Of a stretch of 64,000 bases of DNA, positions 29,415 through 40,439 are shown in pieces. Under the pieces are notes generated by a model, which worked only from the letters and a program-made list of their open reading frames with translations, was not told the origin of the DNA and searched no databases. The number at the start of each line of letters is the position of its first letter. Positions within the stretch are counted from its first letter, which is position 1. Source of the stretch: Bathymodiolus japonicus methanotrophic gill symbiont (GTDB lineage: Bacteria; Pseudomonadota; Gammaproteobacteria; Methylococcales; Methylomonadaceae); the NCBI RefSeq assembly GCF_019721995.1, contig NZ_BLYC01000014.1, forward strand, positions 31,866 through 95,865. The letters are read 5' to 3'. The position numbers and the translations under genes are program-made.

Positions 29415-30352
29415 TCGAGCTCAGCATAAGCGCTACTCAGATTTTTCTTATGAAAGTCATTGAATAATTGCCACTGCTGTTTATCCGGGTAACTAACTGT
29501 CTGCAAAACCTCTTCCAGAAAAACGCCTTGCTGGATTTTGCTGCGCACAACTTTTTGCAGATATTGCAAATAGTGTTTTTCTGCCTGTATACCCTCCGGC
29601 CAGTCACGCACGATGGGGCCATGCCCTGGAATTACCACATCAAACTGGCGGTGCTCCAGTTTGTTTAGTTCAGCAAGCCAGCCCAGCAAACTGCCATCTA
29701 ATACCGGCAAGTGGCCGATAAATAATAAATCTGATAACCAGATTGTATTGGTTTTTTTATCTAGTACACTTAAATCATTGTCAGTATGCGCGGTTAATAC
29801 CAGCTTACGTCCGCCTAAATCTAGAGTTAAGCTATTAGCGACTGTAAGAGTCGGGATAACGATATCGTGCCTGTTCAATTTGACGCCAATCTGCTCTTGA
29901 GAGCGCGCAATATAAAAAGCCCCCCGTTCAGCCATTGCCCTGGCAAGTTTTTTATGCCCGACAAATTTTATATTGGCTATCTGTTTAAAGGCACTATTAC
30001 CAAAGATATGGTCAGGGTGAACATGGGTATTAATAACATAGCAAATCGGCACTGAGGTGACTTTCTTTATGCTGTGTTTTAATTGCTTACCTTGTGCAGG
30101 CGAGCCGCCACTATCAATCACGGCAACACAGGTTTTACCAACGATAAAACCTATATTGGCGATGGCGTCATGATTATGTACATTGGGGAGTTCTATAAGC
30201 CCTTGATGCACATAGATGCCTTGCGTAACCTGTTTAATATTAAACACGGCCCATGCAGGACTTACCGCTAATGACAATATAATCAGTAATACAACAGACA
30301 CGCACTTACTCCAGAAATAGTGAATCAACTTAGGGTGTTTTCTTGCATACAT
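29402..30352 (-). CDS. Quinoprotein relay system zinc metallohydrolase
   Basis: Metallo-beta-lactamase-fold protein of the TIGR04558-like type, found with SoxYZ-like carriers and PQQ dehydrogenases; the reaction is not established. It is 316 aa with an N-terminal hydrophobic export segment (SVVLLIILSLAVSPAWA), the zinc motif NTHVHPDHIFG near residue 112, the HTDND histidine/aspartate and a late PGHGP. The start ATG at 30352 overlaps the lysR end by 28 bp, so it is translationally coupled. It appears intact although soxYZ downstream is broken. Confidence 0.85.
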   Translation of the reverse strand: MYARKHPKLIHYFWSKCVSVVLLIILSLAVSPAWAVFNIKQVTQGIYVHQGLIELPNVHNHDAIANIGFIVGKTCVAVIDSGGSPAQGKQLKHSIKKVTSVPICYVINTHVHPDHIFGNSAFKQIANIKFVGHKKLARAMAERGAFYIARSQEQIGVKLNRHDIVIPTLTVANSLTLDLGGRKLVLTAHTDNDLSVLDKKTNTIWLSDLLFIGHLPVLDGSLLGWLAELNKLEHRQFDVVIPGHGPIVRDWPEGIQAEKHYLQYLQKVVRSKIQQGVFLEEVLQTVSYPDKQQWQLFNDFHKKNLSSAYAELEWED

Positions 30353-31814
30353 AATTTTAGAAAAGCTTTGGTTGCACGAGATTGCAAGGCAGGCTTTGGC
30401 GCAATAATATTTAATTGCCAGGTAAGTCCCTGTTGCGATCCTATTCTGCGTGACACAAGTCCCCTGGTTTCATTTTTTAACGCAAGCGATGATGAAAAAC
30501 CGATGCCTAACCCGGCTCTGACCGACTCTTTTACAGCAGAAACGCCGGTTACTTCGATATTAACCGGAGCATTTATGCCTGCAGCAGCCAGAGCCGCTTC
30601 AACGACCTGTCGGCCACCTGAGCTTTGCTCCCGCCAGATAACCTGATGCTGGGTAAATACGTCCAGCGGAACAAATTCATTATATTGCATGGTAAGCTCA
30701 TGATTTTCAGGTATTACCAGTACGATTTCATCTTGCTGCCAGGGAATAAACTGATAATTACTGGGAAGTTCAACGCCTTGTAACGAGCCTTCAATAAAAC
30801 CCAGGTCCAGACTATACAAATCATCTAACGTCCAAGCTGTATCCAGGGTTTTCATAAACACCTGGACACCCTCATGATTTTTCTGTAATTCAACAACAAA
30901 TTTAGGCAAATAATAACTAGCAATGGTCATGGTAGCGCTGATATGCAGAACCCCGGTACTTATTTTTTGCAAGCTACGTCATCAGTGTTCCCATTGAAAG
31001 AAGAAGTACCTAAACAAAGCAGCCTATAACCTACCTGAAGGTAGCACCACTCGAATATTTCCATCTTTTTGATTTTAATCACTTATCACAGCAAATAGAC
31101 ACTCTGTAGGCACCGTAAAAAAACAACAAATAATTTCAAATAAAGCTTGCAATTGCCGAAAAAATTTTTCTAAAAATTTCCGTTTTAATCACCTCATAAA
31201 CGGATATCACCCATGCTTAAAGACCTACCACTCTCTGAACATATTCACCAACACTGCAATGAAAGTATGGAACGTGCCCTGTTAGCAGAGCGTCATCCTT
31301 TGTGGGCTCGTTCATGCCCAGAGTTGAAGGATATCGACTTTATTCGCCTTGGGTTATTACGCTGTATCAGTGTAGTCGATAGTGGTCGCCATTTCCCCCA
31401 AACCAATGAACAGATTTATGGCCAGCTGCTTCCCCACTCAACGTATTTTAAATCACTGAAGTCGCATAGACGAACAAGTATGCTTGAGGCATTTGAACAG
31501 CAGAGCTATCATCTTCACGCTGAAACACTGCTATCGCAAGGCATTGATTATCTTAAAGCATTACCGGAACTTGACGAATACACCATAGAAGCAGCGGATG
31601 GACATTTTATTGATCATGCCTGCCATACTGAAAAAAACAGCAAGGGGAAAGTTTATGCGGCCGGGGGGATTTACGCGTTGAATCTCAGAAGTGGGTTGCT
31701 CAGATTTCTTTGTCTGGTGACAAACGGAACTCAGAGACATCAAGAAATACCTGTGTTACGAGATCATATTGAAAAGCAAAACAAGGGAAATAACAGCTCT
31801 CAGAAACATCTCTA

Positions 31815-33241
31815 TAGACTTTCAGAAAATTAATTTCCGAACAAACAAAAACGACAGAGGGGAAACTGGCTTATAATTTTCGTCCCAACACTAACGGAAA
31901 CAGTCAAAAATGGTATCCCTCACTTTTTCAAAGTCAATTGTAGACCGACTAAAAAAAATATGGCGACAGCTCTCAAGCTAAGTAATATTTGTTTATATCG
32001 ATTAACTCAAGCTCTACTCTGGTTCAGTGAATGCATGGGAATCAAAGAAATAGCACGCCTAATGTGAGTCTGTGAAAAAACCATTATAAATTGGCTGAAA
32101 ACATTCATGCATAAAGGTGTCGGTTGGTTAATAGGGCAACACTATCAAGGACGTGGTCGGAAGTCAAAGTTAACTAAAGACCAGAAAAATAAATTGGTTG
32201 AGTTGATAAAGAAAGGCCCAGAAGACAATGGATTTCATTGTGGAATATGGAATACTGCGATGATTGCCGAGCTTATTTGGTTAAAATTTGAAGTTCGTTA
32301 TAACTTGAACTATCTTATCAAGCCTAATGAAAAAACTGGGCTTCAGTTATCAAAAAGCTCGTTTTGTGACTGATCGCCAAGAAGAAGAAAAGTACGAGCT
32401 TGAAAGAAAAACGTGGCTGGAAGAAACATTGCCTGCCATTATGGAAAAGGCGGTAGAAGAAAGAGTGTCGTTTTATTCGGTGATGAGGTGTCATTTGCTA
32501 TGTGGGGTTCATTGGCACGAACCTGGGCTCCAATAGGAGAGCAACCCACAGTGAAAACATCAGGGATTCGAAAAGGGTTGAAAATGTTTGGTACGATCGA
32601 ACTCGAAGGAGGGAGTTTTCAATACCGAGAATCATTGGCTTATGAGATAAAACCAAAGTCACTTAGACTTTTAAAAGAAGCTGGGCTGCCTCAAGAATTT
32701 TTAGCTATTCTTAAAAGCTTAAAAAATGAGAAATATCCAACACAGAAGCTTTTTATGGAAGCGATATATTCTATTGCCGACAACGTCTTAATCGAGAGTT
32801 ATAAGCCAATGATATTACAACACGCTGAAACATCTGGGCGTTTTAATGGTGAAAGCTATGTTGAGTTTTTAACACAATTGCTGGCTTATTATAAAGGCAA
32901 GATTATTCTAATTGAAGATGGTGCCCCGTATCATGGAAGCGGTGTTATTAAGGAATTTAAGTTAGCTAATGTAGATCGTTTGACAGTAGAACGTCTCCCT
33001 GCGTTCTCGCCGGATTTTAATCCGATTGAGAAATTATGGAAAAATACGAAACGCGATTCGACTCATATGAAGTATTTTAAAACTTTTGAAGATCTTCATG
33101 ATTCAGTTGTGCAAACTTTTAACACTTATATGCATGATGCCAGTAAAGTGATTTGTGTTATGCAAAAATTGCGGGAAGATTTCGTTGTTACCGCCTAAGT
33201 TTAAGCGCTCCAAATTTGGAAATTATTTATCTGAGAAACTA
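31815..33241 (+). mobile_element. IS-I copy 1 (IS630-like), TA duplication
   Basis: 1,427 bp with imperfect inverted ends TAGACTTTCAGA / TAGTTTCTCAGA, TA duplicated on both sides (IS-F reads CTCTATGTC when empty). The transposase is in pieces: an in-frame TGA near 32066 (ATG-TGA-GTC) and two compensating frameshifts near 32313 and 32460. Motifs: VVLFGDEVSFAMWG (Asp), IILIEDGAPYHGS (Asp), FSPDFNPIEKLWK (Glu), a Tc1/mariner-type DDE set. Confidence 0.87.
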
Positions 33242-33574
33242 TATGTCTACGATAAAGCCGTCACCGACTTTGTCTGGTGGGATCGGCAGAAACGACATGC
33301 TAATTACATGATTTCAATGCTAAAAGAAAATTCAATTGCGACTCTGGTTGAGTCTATCCCTTTTGACTCCCGCCATGAGATCAATACAGGGGTTGAAGCA
33401 TACAGTGTGTACGAAAACAAGGGCATCAAATTTAACGTGGTGGATTACCGTGATCCAGAAACCGGAAAACTTCACCGGTTTGTGACAACCTTGCCAATGA
33501 CTATTAACCCTGGAACCATTGCCATGCTGTATTTCAAGCGATGGACGATTGAAAAGACATTCAATAACACTAAA

Positions 33575-34023
33575 ACTCGATGTTCAAGTTTTCAGCTATA
33601 ACTGGGCTAAGATCGGGGAGTCGCTATTTTTGCGAAAGCTTGTTTTGGGCATCCCAGCCCAAGCAAGCAGCAAAAACTTAACGCGACCACTTATGCCTCC
33701 GGCGGCCCCGATTCGTCCTCGTCACCTCGTCCCGACCCAACAAGGGGTCGGAACATAGGCTCCAAATGACTTGACGCCGTGTCGGATGGCCTTTTATTTT
33801 GTCTCCACCTTCGCTAACGCTCAGACTCCGACAAAACAACGGCCCTACGGCTATCGCGGACTAAAAATCATCACTTCGCTTAGGCTACGTTTCCCTGATT
33901 TTCAGCGAAAGTAAATTTTTCCGGCTTTGTTTTATAAGTGATTGATTTACAATGATGTTGATGCTTTCTTTGTCAGTAAAATTATCAATAAAATCAATCA
34001 GTTAAAAAACTTGAACATCGAGT
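33575..34023 (-). mobile_element. MITE-D copy 3 with nested ZT-C, duplication AAA
   Basis: ACTCGATG to CATCGAGT, 154 bp after subtracting ZT-C. AAA is duplicated relative to intact IS-F (CTAAAAGTAAT). Confidence 0.87.
33613..33907 (+). mobile_element. ZT-C copy 5 nested in MITE-D
   Basis: 295 bp. Empty MITE-D reads GGGCTAAGAAAAGTAAA; the flanks here are GGGCTAAGA and AAAGTAAA, a clean insertion. Confidence 0.9.
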
Positions 34024-34560
34024 AAAAGTAATTTCAAGGAAACTAAAGCTTGATCTTCCAATACCCGCTCACTTGAAAATCAAATGCGCCTGACTGCATT
34101 GATTCATCCATCGGATAAAAAATATAGCGAGGCTCTGGAGATAAGGCAGCAACAGGCTCAAAAACGAGATCGTTTTGTGAATCCATTATTTTTCCAGGCA
34201 AGAATATCTCGTATCAGCTCGTATACCATTCGGGCAGTTCAAAACGCAATAATAACAGGAATGTCTTTACAGTGCTTTATGAGCTCTCTTGTGGCGAGGT
34301 TAGTTTCACGGCCTCAATTGATAGGGGAACACTGATGAGCTACGTACATATTCCAGCGCCTTGCTATAACAGCTATCCATTTTGTCAGCGTACCTTAACA
34401 ATCCTTCACCTGCTGCTGTCAGCTTGATTTGATTCCCTTTACGTTCATAAAGTGGCTCTCCTACAAAAGTCTGTAATAATTTTAACTGGCCTGAAACAGA
34501 AGGCTGCCCCACATTTAACTGCTGAGCTGTTAATGTGATACTTTTTAATCTGGCAACAAC

Positions 34561-34721
34561 CGCTGAAAATCATGGAAACGGAGCTTAGCGAAGTGGTGAT
34601 TTTTAGTCCCTGATAGGCGACGCGGACGCAGGGCGTTCAGGGCATCTCCCATCCACTGCGTAGGTGAACGAATTATGGCGACAGGAGTCCCGGAATTTCG
34701 TGAGGGAGCATGGCGCGCCTG
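34561..34721 (-). mobile_element. ZT-B in lysR, internally deleted
   Basis: 161 bp, both termini intact, about 119 bp missing from the middle. Sense relative to lysR. The flanks join in frame. Confidence 0.85.
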
Positions 34722-34959
34722 GGCAAAGGTCAATAAATGTTGAGGGTTCAAAGTCTGTTCCTTAACAAGGTTAAAACGGTCAAACACACCGAATAGTGAT
34801 AATATCATTATTTGTGATGTACAACTAAAGAAAAGATTACTTGAATAGCAACTGACAGATTTGGTAAAGTGGTCAGTATTTGCCGGATTAGTAGAACAGT
34901 TTTTTGGCGTATAAGAATAGCTTTCTTTAAATAACGATAAAGAGTTGGGAGAAAAACGA

Positions 34960-36645
34960 GTGGCAGTTATTAGCATAAGCCCGGATCAGATCACCAAGAA
35001 AAAACGCAAAGGCCCCAAGGGTCATGCTGTCGACCTTGTAGCTTTAGAACAAGTTCAATCGCTACTCGCGGATGAATCTCGTCAACATGATTTATTAATA
35101 GAGCATTTGCATAAGATCCAGGATCAATACCAGCATATATCTTCTAAACATCTCGTGGCACTCGCACACGAAATGAAGCTTTCCCCCGCTGAAGTCTTTG
35201 AAGTCGCTTCTTTTTATCATCACTTCGATGTGGTTAAAGAAGGCCAGACGCCCCCACCTCCTTTAACTGTTCGCGTCTGTGAATCACTATCCTGTGCCAT
35301 GGCAGGTGCGGATGAATTATTAACGGCGTTAGAAGATGGCTTAAATACCGAGCAAGTCAGAATACAAAAAGTACCCTGTGTCGGTCGCTGTCAACATGCA
35401 CCGGTGGCAGTCGTTGGACAACAAGCTATCGATAATGCGAGCGTTGAATTGGTCAGCACAGCGGTCAATAATAAAGATACTAAAGCTGCTATTACTGATT
35501 ACATCAGTATGCAGAAATATCTAGCAGATCAAGGCTATCAAACCCTGAAAGGCGTGCTGGACGGTTCTATTTCAAGCGAAATCGTAATTAAGAAAATGGA
35601 AGACTCAGGCTTACGTGGCCTGGGTGGAGCTGGATTCCCGGCCGGTAGAAAATGGCGTATCGTCAGCAGTTTTGAAGGTCCACGCTTGATGGCTGTAAAT
35701 ATCGATGAAGGCGAGCCAGGCACATTTAAGGATCGTCATTATCTGGAATCAGACCCGCACCGCTTTCTGGAAGGTATGTTAATTGCGGCTCTGTGTGTAG
35801 GTTGCGATGAGATTTATATTTATCTACGCGATGAATACGCAGGTTGCCGTGAAATCCTGAGCAAAGAAATTGCCAATCTACAGAATAGGATGCCTGCCGG
35901 TTTACCGCCAATACATTTACGCCGAGGTGCTGGTGCCTATATTTGTGGCGAAGAGTCAGCCATGGTTGAATCTATTGAAGGAAAACGTGGTATGCCACGC
36001 CTGCGACCTCCTTTTCTTGCCGAAGTGGGATTATTTGGCCGCCCTACTCTGGAACACAATATGGAGTCGGTTTACTGGGTACGTGATATCGTGGAAAAAG
36101 GCCCTGAGTGGTTTACCTCCTTTGGCCGTCATGAGCGTAAAGGCTTACGTTCATTCTCTATCTCTGGCCGTATCAATAAACCCGGCGTACATCTTGCCCC
36201 AGCAGGAATCACTATGCGTGAGTTGATTGCAGAGTACTGTGGTGGTATGCAGGAAGGCCATGAATTTTATGGTTACTTTCCTGGCGGTGCTTCAGGTGGA
36301 ATATTACCTGAGTCTATGGCTGATATTCCGCTGGACTTTGACACCTTAAACGAATACGGTTGTTTTATTGGTTCTGCTGCCGTGGTTGTTTTCTCTAACC
36401 AGGACAGCGCCAAAGAACTTGCCATTAATGCAATGAAATTCTTTGAAGAAGAGTCATGCGGCCAATGTACTCCTTGTCGTGTAGGTACAGCGAAAGCTGC
36501 GGTACTGATGCAACAGGAAAACTGCGATACCGATTTACTGGAAGAACTATCCTCGGTGATGGTCGACGCGTCTATTTGTGGTTTAGGACAGGCTGCGCCT
36601 AACCCATTACGTTGCGCTATCAAGTACTTTCCGCAGGAAATCTAG
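34960..36645 (+). CDS. NAD-dependent formate dehydrogenase, fused NuoE-NuoF-like subunit
   Basis: Diaphorase subunit of a cytoplasmic NAD-linked formate dehydrogenase: passes electrons from the catalytic subunit through Fe-S and FMN to NAD. 561 aa from GTG at 34960, chosen because GGGAG lies at the right distance; a TTG at 34945 also fits. The N-terminal thioredoxin-like [2Fe-2S] part has CESLSC and VPCVGRC; the NuoF-like part has GLGGAGFPAGRKW (FMN), RGAGAYICGEESA (NADH) and SCGQCTPCRVG ([4Fe-4S]). The fusion of the two subunits matches methylotroph enzymes of the Fdh1 type. First gene of an operon with the DUF29 gene and fdhA. Confidence 0.9.
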   Translation: MAVISISPDQITKKKRKGPKGHAVDLVALEQVQSLLADESRQHDLLIEHLHKIQDQYQHISSKHLVALAHEMKLSPAEVFEVASFYHHFDVVKEGQTPPPPLTVRVCESLSCAMAGADELLTALEDGLNTEQVRIQKVPCVGRCQHAPVAVVGQQAIDNASVELVSTAVNNKDTKAAITDYISMQKYLADQGYQTLKGVLDGSISSEIVIKKMEDSGLRGLGGAGFPAGRKWRIVSSFEGPRLMAVNIDEGEPGTFKDRHYLESDPHRFLEGMLIAALCVGCDEIYIYLRDEYAGCREILSKEIANLQNRMPAGLPPIHLRRGAGAYICGEESAMVESIEGKRGMPRLRPPFLAEVGLFGRPTLEHNMESVYWVRDIVEKGPEWFTSFGRHERKGLRSFSISGRINKPGVHLAPAGITMRELIAEYCGGMQEGHEFYGYFPGGASGGILPESMADIPLDFDTLNEYGCFIGSAAVVVFSNQDSAKELAINAMKFFEEESCGQCTPCRVGTAKAAVLMQQENCDTDLLEELSSVMVDASICGLGQAAPNPLRCAIKYFPQEI

Positions 36646-36657
36646 ACCAATACGCTG

Positions 36658-37095
36658 ATGAACAATTACGACTCTGATTTTTATGGCTGGACACAGGAGC
36701 AAGCTGACTTACTTAAAGCAGGCAGGCTCTCTGAGCTGGATATTGATAATTTACTTGAGGAAGTCGAAACCATGGGACGGTCTGAAAGGCGCGAACTTGA
36801 TAGCCGCTTAACAGTTTTGCTAATTCATTTACTTAAATGGCAATATCAGCCTATCCGTCAGGGTCGTAGCTGGCAATTAACCATTGAAGGACAGCGTATC
36901 AACTTCTCAGAAACCTTATACGAAAATTCAAGTCTCAAACCGCAACTAGACACTATCCTGAAAAAAGCTTATGCGAAATCTGTTATCAAAGCATCACAGG
37001 AAACGGCATTAGACAAACAGACATTCCCAAGCTCTTGCCCCTGGACACTCTCTCAGATTCTGGACGATAATTTTTACCCAACTGCAGGTGAATAA
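36658..37095 (+). CDS. DUF29-family protein
   Basis: 145 aa, recognised by YGWTQEQADLLKAGRLSELDIDNLLEEVETMGRSERREL, HLLKWQYQPIRQGRSW and the closing SCPWTLSQILDDNFYP. DUF29 proteins are small and of unknown function, often in multiple copies in cyanobacteria and some Proteobacteria. It lies 12 bp after the NuoEF-like subunit and 5 bp before fdhA, so it is transcribed with them. Its placement between two subunits of one enzyme is unusual. Confidence 0.85.
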   Translation: MNNYDSDFYGWTQEQADLLKAGRLSELDIDNLLEEVETMGRSERRELDSRLTVLLIHLLKWQYQPIRQGRSWQLTIEGQRINFSETLYENSSLKPQLDTILKKAYAKSVIKASQETALDKQTFPSSCPWTLSQILDDNFYPTAGE

Positions 37096-37100
37096 AAACT

Positions 37101-39875
37101 ATGACTGCTAACCCGGATACATTAAACGAACCGATGATCAACTTCACTCTTGATGGTGAAGAGGTTTCCGCTTTTACTGACGAAACAATTCTGCAGACTG
37201 CAAAGCGCTATAACAAGGAAATTCCGCACCTTTGCTATAAAGAAGGTTTGCGCGCCGATGGTAACTGTCGTGCCTGTGTCGTTGAGATTGAGGGCGAAAG
37301 AACCCTGGCGCCTTCTTGTTGCCGCTCGCCTAGTGCTGGCATGAATGTACAGGCAAAGAGTGAACGTGCAGTTAAATCGCAAAAAATGGTACTGGAATTG
37401 CTTTTGTCTGATATGCCTAAACAAGCGGAATCACCCTATAAACTAGATTCTGAATTAGACCAATGGGTTAAAAAATTACAAGTGGGTGCGCCACGCTTTG
37501 AATCTCGCGTTCAACCTGCTGCTGATTTATCGCATCCTGCCATTGCAGTGAATATGGATGCCTGTATCCAGTGTACCCGCTGCCTGCGTGCTTGTCGCGA
37601 AGAGCAAATGAATGATGTAATCGGCTTTGCGAATCGTGGAGCGCATGCTGAAATTGTCTTTGATATAGCAGATCCTATGGCTGCCAGTAGCTGTGTTGCC
37701 TGTGGTGAGTGCGTGCAAGCCTGCCCAACAGGTGCATTGATGCCGGCTAATAATGTCGGACTGGAAATCGCGGATAAAACAGTTAACTCAACTTGCCCGT
37801 ATTGTGGTGTAGGTTGTCTGATCAAATACCATGTTAAAGACGATAAAATCCTGTACACCGAAGGCCGGGATGGAGATACCAATAAATTCCGTCTATGCGT
37901 CAAGGGACGCTATGGCTTTAACTATATCCACAACCCGTTACGATTAACCAAGACGTTAATCAGACGTAATGGGGTTGCCAAAACTACAGCATTACTGGAT
38001 CCAAATGACCTGGATAAAGTATTTCGCGAGGCAAGCTGGGATGAAGCTTTAGACCTTGCAGCCGGTGGACTAAAAAAAATCCGTGATGCAAAAGGAAAAA
38101 AAGCGCTGGCAGGACTAGGTTCCGCTAAAGGCAGTAATGAAGAGGCTTATCTGTTTCAGAAGCTGATTAGAACCGGCTTTGGTTCAAATAATGTCGATCA
38201 CTGCACAAGGCTTTGCCATGCGTCTTCTGTCGTTGCCCTATTAGAATGCCTAGGCTCTGGCGCGGTATCTAACCCGGTTGAAGATGTAAAATTAGCCGAT
38301 GTGGTTATTATCATTGGTTCTAACCCCACGGTAAACCATCCGGTTGGTGCAACTTTTATGAAAAATGCGACCAAAACCGGTACTAAAATTATTCTTATTG
38401 ACCCAAATCGTACCGCGATTGCCAAGTATGCATCACATGTTTTACAGTTCCGCCCGGATACCGATGTTGCGCTACTGAATGGCATCATGCACGTCATTTT
38501 GGATGAAGGCTTGCAAGATGATGACTATATCAAAAAGCATACCGAAGATTTCGAGTTTATGCAGCAGCATCTAAAAGATTATAGTCCTGAAAAAGTTGCA
38601 CCTATCTGTGGAATTGATGCCGACACCTTGCGCGAAGTCGCCAGGCTGTACGCAACATCAAATAACTCTATGATTCTCTGGGGCATGGGTATTTCACAGC
38701 ATATACACGGCACAGATAATTCACGCTGTTTAATTGCCCTGGCACTAATGACAGGACAAATTGGCCGGCCCGGCACAGGCCTGCACCCTTTGCGTGGACA
38801 AAATAACGTACAGGGCGCATCTGATGTAGGCCTGATTCCTATGGTCTACCCTGACTATGCGCCTGTTGAAGATCCGGTTAATCAAGCTAAATTTGAAAAA
38901 TTATGGAATGTAAAGCTTGAACCAAAGTCGGGTTTAACCACCGTAGAAATGATCCATGCGATATTAGATAATGAAATATTTGGTATGTTTGTTCAGGGTG
39001 AAAACCCTGCCATGTCAGACCCAAATCAAAATCATGTGCGTGAAGCATTTGCGCATTTGCAGCACCTGGTAGTACAGGATATTTTCTTGACAGAAACCGC
39101 TGGCTTTGCAGATGTTATTCTGCCCGCCTCTGCTTTCTATGAAAAAGACGGTACATTCTCGAATACCGATAGACGCGTACAAATGGGGCGTAAAGCTGTC
39201 AAGCCGCCAGGTGAAGCAAAACAGGATTTATGGATTCTGCAGGAAATCGCCAATCGCCTAGGTTGTGGCTGGACTTATACTGGCCCTGAAGATGTATTTA
39301 ATGAAATGCGTCAGGCGATGGGCAGTATTGCAGGAATGACCTGGGATAGATTAAAGCATGAAGATTCACTAACCTATCCTTTAGAGAACGTAGGTGATCC
39401 TGGAGAGCCGGTTATCTTTACCGATGGCTTCCCGACAGAATCTGGAAAAGGCCGCTTTGTACCAGCATCGTATATTCATGCAGATGAAATGCCGGATGAA
39501 GAATACCCACTGATCTTTATCACTGGCCGTCAACTGGAACACTGGCATACGGGGAGTATGACACGTCACTCCACTACGCTGGATGCCATTGAGCCAGACC
39601 CGGTGGTTATGGTACACCCTGAAGACATTGTGAAACTAGGTATTGAACCAGGTGATATTCTGACTATTGAGTCACGTCGCGGTAAGATTGCGGCTTATGC
39701 GCGTGCCGATATCGGTATACAAAAAGGCAGTTTGTTTATGGCTTTTTGCTATAACGAAGCCAGTGCTAATTTGATTACTAATGAAGCCCTAGACCCCTCC
39801 GCTAAAATCCCGGAATTCAAATTCTGTGCGGTTAAGGCAAATGCCGGCGGCGAAATCGCAGTACGTATTAATTAA
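37101..39875 (+). CDS. Formate dehydrogenase, catalytic molybdopterin subunit
   Basis: Oxidises formate to CO2 at a molybdenum or tungsten bis-pterin site, the last step of C1 oxidation. 924 aa. An N-terminal [2Fe-2S] domain (CYKEGLRADGNCRACV), two [4Fe-4S] motifs (CIQCTRCLRAC; CVACGECVQACP), a further CPYCGVGC cluster, then the active site NVDHCTRLCHASS, with Cys where E. coli FdhF has selenocysteine. The C-terminal pterin-binding domain has TGRQLEHWHTGSMTR. It is intact and ends the operon; a strong hairpin follows at 39891. Confidence 0.93.
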   Translation: MTANPDTLNEPMINFTLDGEEVSAFTDETILQTAKRYNKEIPHLCYKEGLRADGNCRACVVEIEGERTLAPSCCRSPSAGMNVQAKSERAVKSQKMVLELLLSDMPKQAESPYKLDSELDQWVKKLQVGAPRFESRVQPAADLSHPAIAVNMDACIQCTRCLRACREEQMNDVIGFANRGAHAEIVFDIADPMAASSCVACGECVQACPTGALMPANNVGLEIADKTVNSTCPYCGVGCLIKYHVKDDKILYTEGRDGDTNKFRLCVKGRYGFNYIHNPLRLTKTLIRRNGVAKTTALLDPNDLDKVFREASWDEALDLAAGGLKKIRDAKGKKALAGLGSAKGSNEEAYLFQKLIRTGFGSNNVDHCTRLCHASSVVALLECLGSGAVSNPVEDVKLADVVIIIGSNPTVNHPVGATFMKNATKTGTKIILIDPNRTAIAKYASHVLQFRPDTDVALLNGIMHVILDEGLQDDDYIKKHTEDFEFMQQHLKDYSPEKVAPICGIDADTLREVARLYATSNNSMILWGMGISQHIHGTDNSRCLIALALMTGQIGRPGTGLHPLRGQNNVQGASDVGLIPMVYPDYAPVEDPVNQAKFEKLWNVKLEPKSGLTTVEMIHAILDNEIFGMFVQGENPAMSDPNQNHVREAFAHLQHLVVQDIFLTETAGFADVILPASAFYEKDGTFSNTDRRVQMGRKAVKPPGEAKQDLWILQEIANRLGCGWTYTGPEDVFNEMRQAMGSIAGMTWDRLKHEDSLTYPLENVGDPGEPVIFTDGFPTESGKGRFVPASYIHADEMPDEEYPLIFITGRQLEHWHTGSMTRHSTTLDAIEPDPVVMVHPEDIVKLGIEPGDILTIESRRGKIAAYARADIGIQKGSLFMAFCYNEASANLITNEALDPSAKIPEFKFCAVKANAGGEIAVRIN

Positions 39876-39890
39876 GCGTTTGTTATCACA

Positions 39891-39936
39891 TCAGTTTACC
39901 GCGTCATTAATCTTTTAATGGCGCGATAAACTGATG
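39891..39936 (+). terminator. Hairpin after the formate dehydrogenase operon
   Basis: ATCAGTTTACCGCGTCATTA pairs with TAATGGCGCGATAAACTGAT (18 of 20 positions) around a short loop. There is no T-run, so it may be a processing or Rho-dependent end rather than a classic terminator. Confidence 0.55.
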
Positions 39937-40439
39937 CACTGTACTCAACCATGCTTTTTTTGCCTGCTAAAATACCGCCAGAAAAACTAGCTTTCCGTTC
40001 AGAATAACGTAGTCTCTCTTATGTTACTTAGCATCCTTATCATTTCATTTGTGCTGATCATCCTGGCACTCTTATTTTTTTACAAATCCAGAAAGTCATT
40101 ACCTGGCAATAACAAAATTGGCTCTTCTGAGAGCGTTCTCTATGATTCTAAAATCAGCTTATGTACGCTGATTTTCGATCAGTAAAATTCTGTATTATAT
40201 ATTTCTTACGGCAAAAAAAGTCGCAGATTGATTTTTCAGCAATAAGCGCATTTGAAGTCGCAATAAACTCGCACTGCGTAATGAAAATCAGCAAAAATCC
40301 TGAGCAAGTGTTTGATGATATAGCGGAAGAAAATTTATTAACAACACTGCAAGATCTGGAAAATGAAAAACTGCCAGCAGATGCAACCCGGGGAATTTCC
40401 ATGGAAATCTTTAGCGAAGCTGAAGTTAAACCAGTGCTA

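Larger units (their letters stand above)
30980..34337 (+). mobile_element. IS-F copy 2 with nested IS-I, MITE-D and ZT-C
   Basis: Ends CATCAGTGTTCCC / GGGAACACTGATG, target AGCTACGT duplicated at 30972-30979 and 34338-34345. The transposase frame starting at 31213 is broken by IS630-like IS-I (31815-33241), by MITE-D with ZT-C (33575-34023) and by a deletion of about 60 bp near 34100. Confidence 0.9.
30325..34751 (-). pseudogene. LysR-family regulator, split by IS-F and ZT-B
   Basis: LysR transcription factor divergent from the formate dehydrogenase operon and upstream of the metallohydrolase. The likely start is TTG at 34751 (LNPQHLLTFA, Shine-Dalgarno AAGGA upstream). ZT-B (34561-34721) interrupts after LLTFA; removal gives LLTFA-VVARLKSITLTAQQL. 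The helix-turn-helix continues VGQPSVSGQLKLLQ. IS-F copy 2 (30980-34337, 8-bp duplication AGCTACGT) cuts after ALEYVRS; the effector-binding domain resumes LQKISTGVLHISATMT and ends at 30325. It is non-functional, so any regulation of fdh or the quinoprotein genes by it is lost. Confidence 0.88.
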
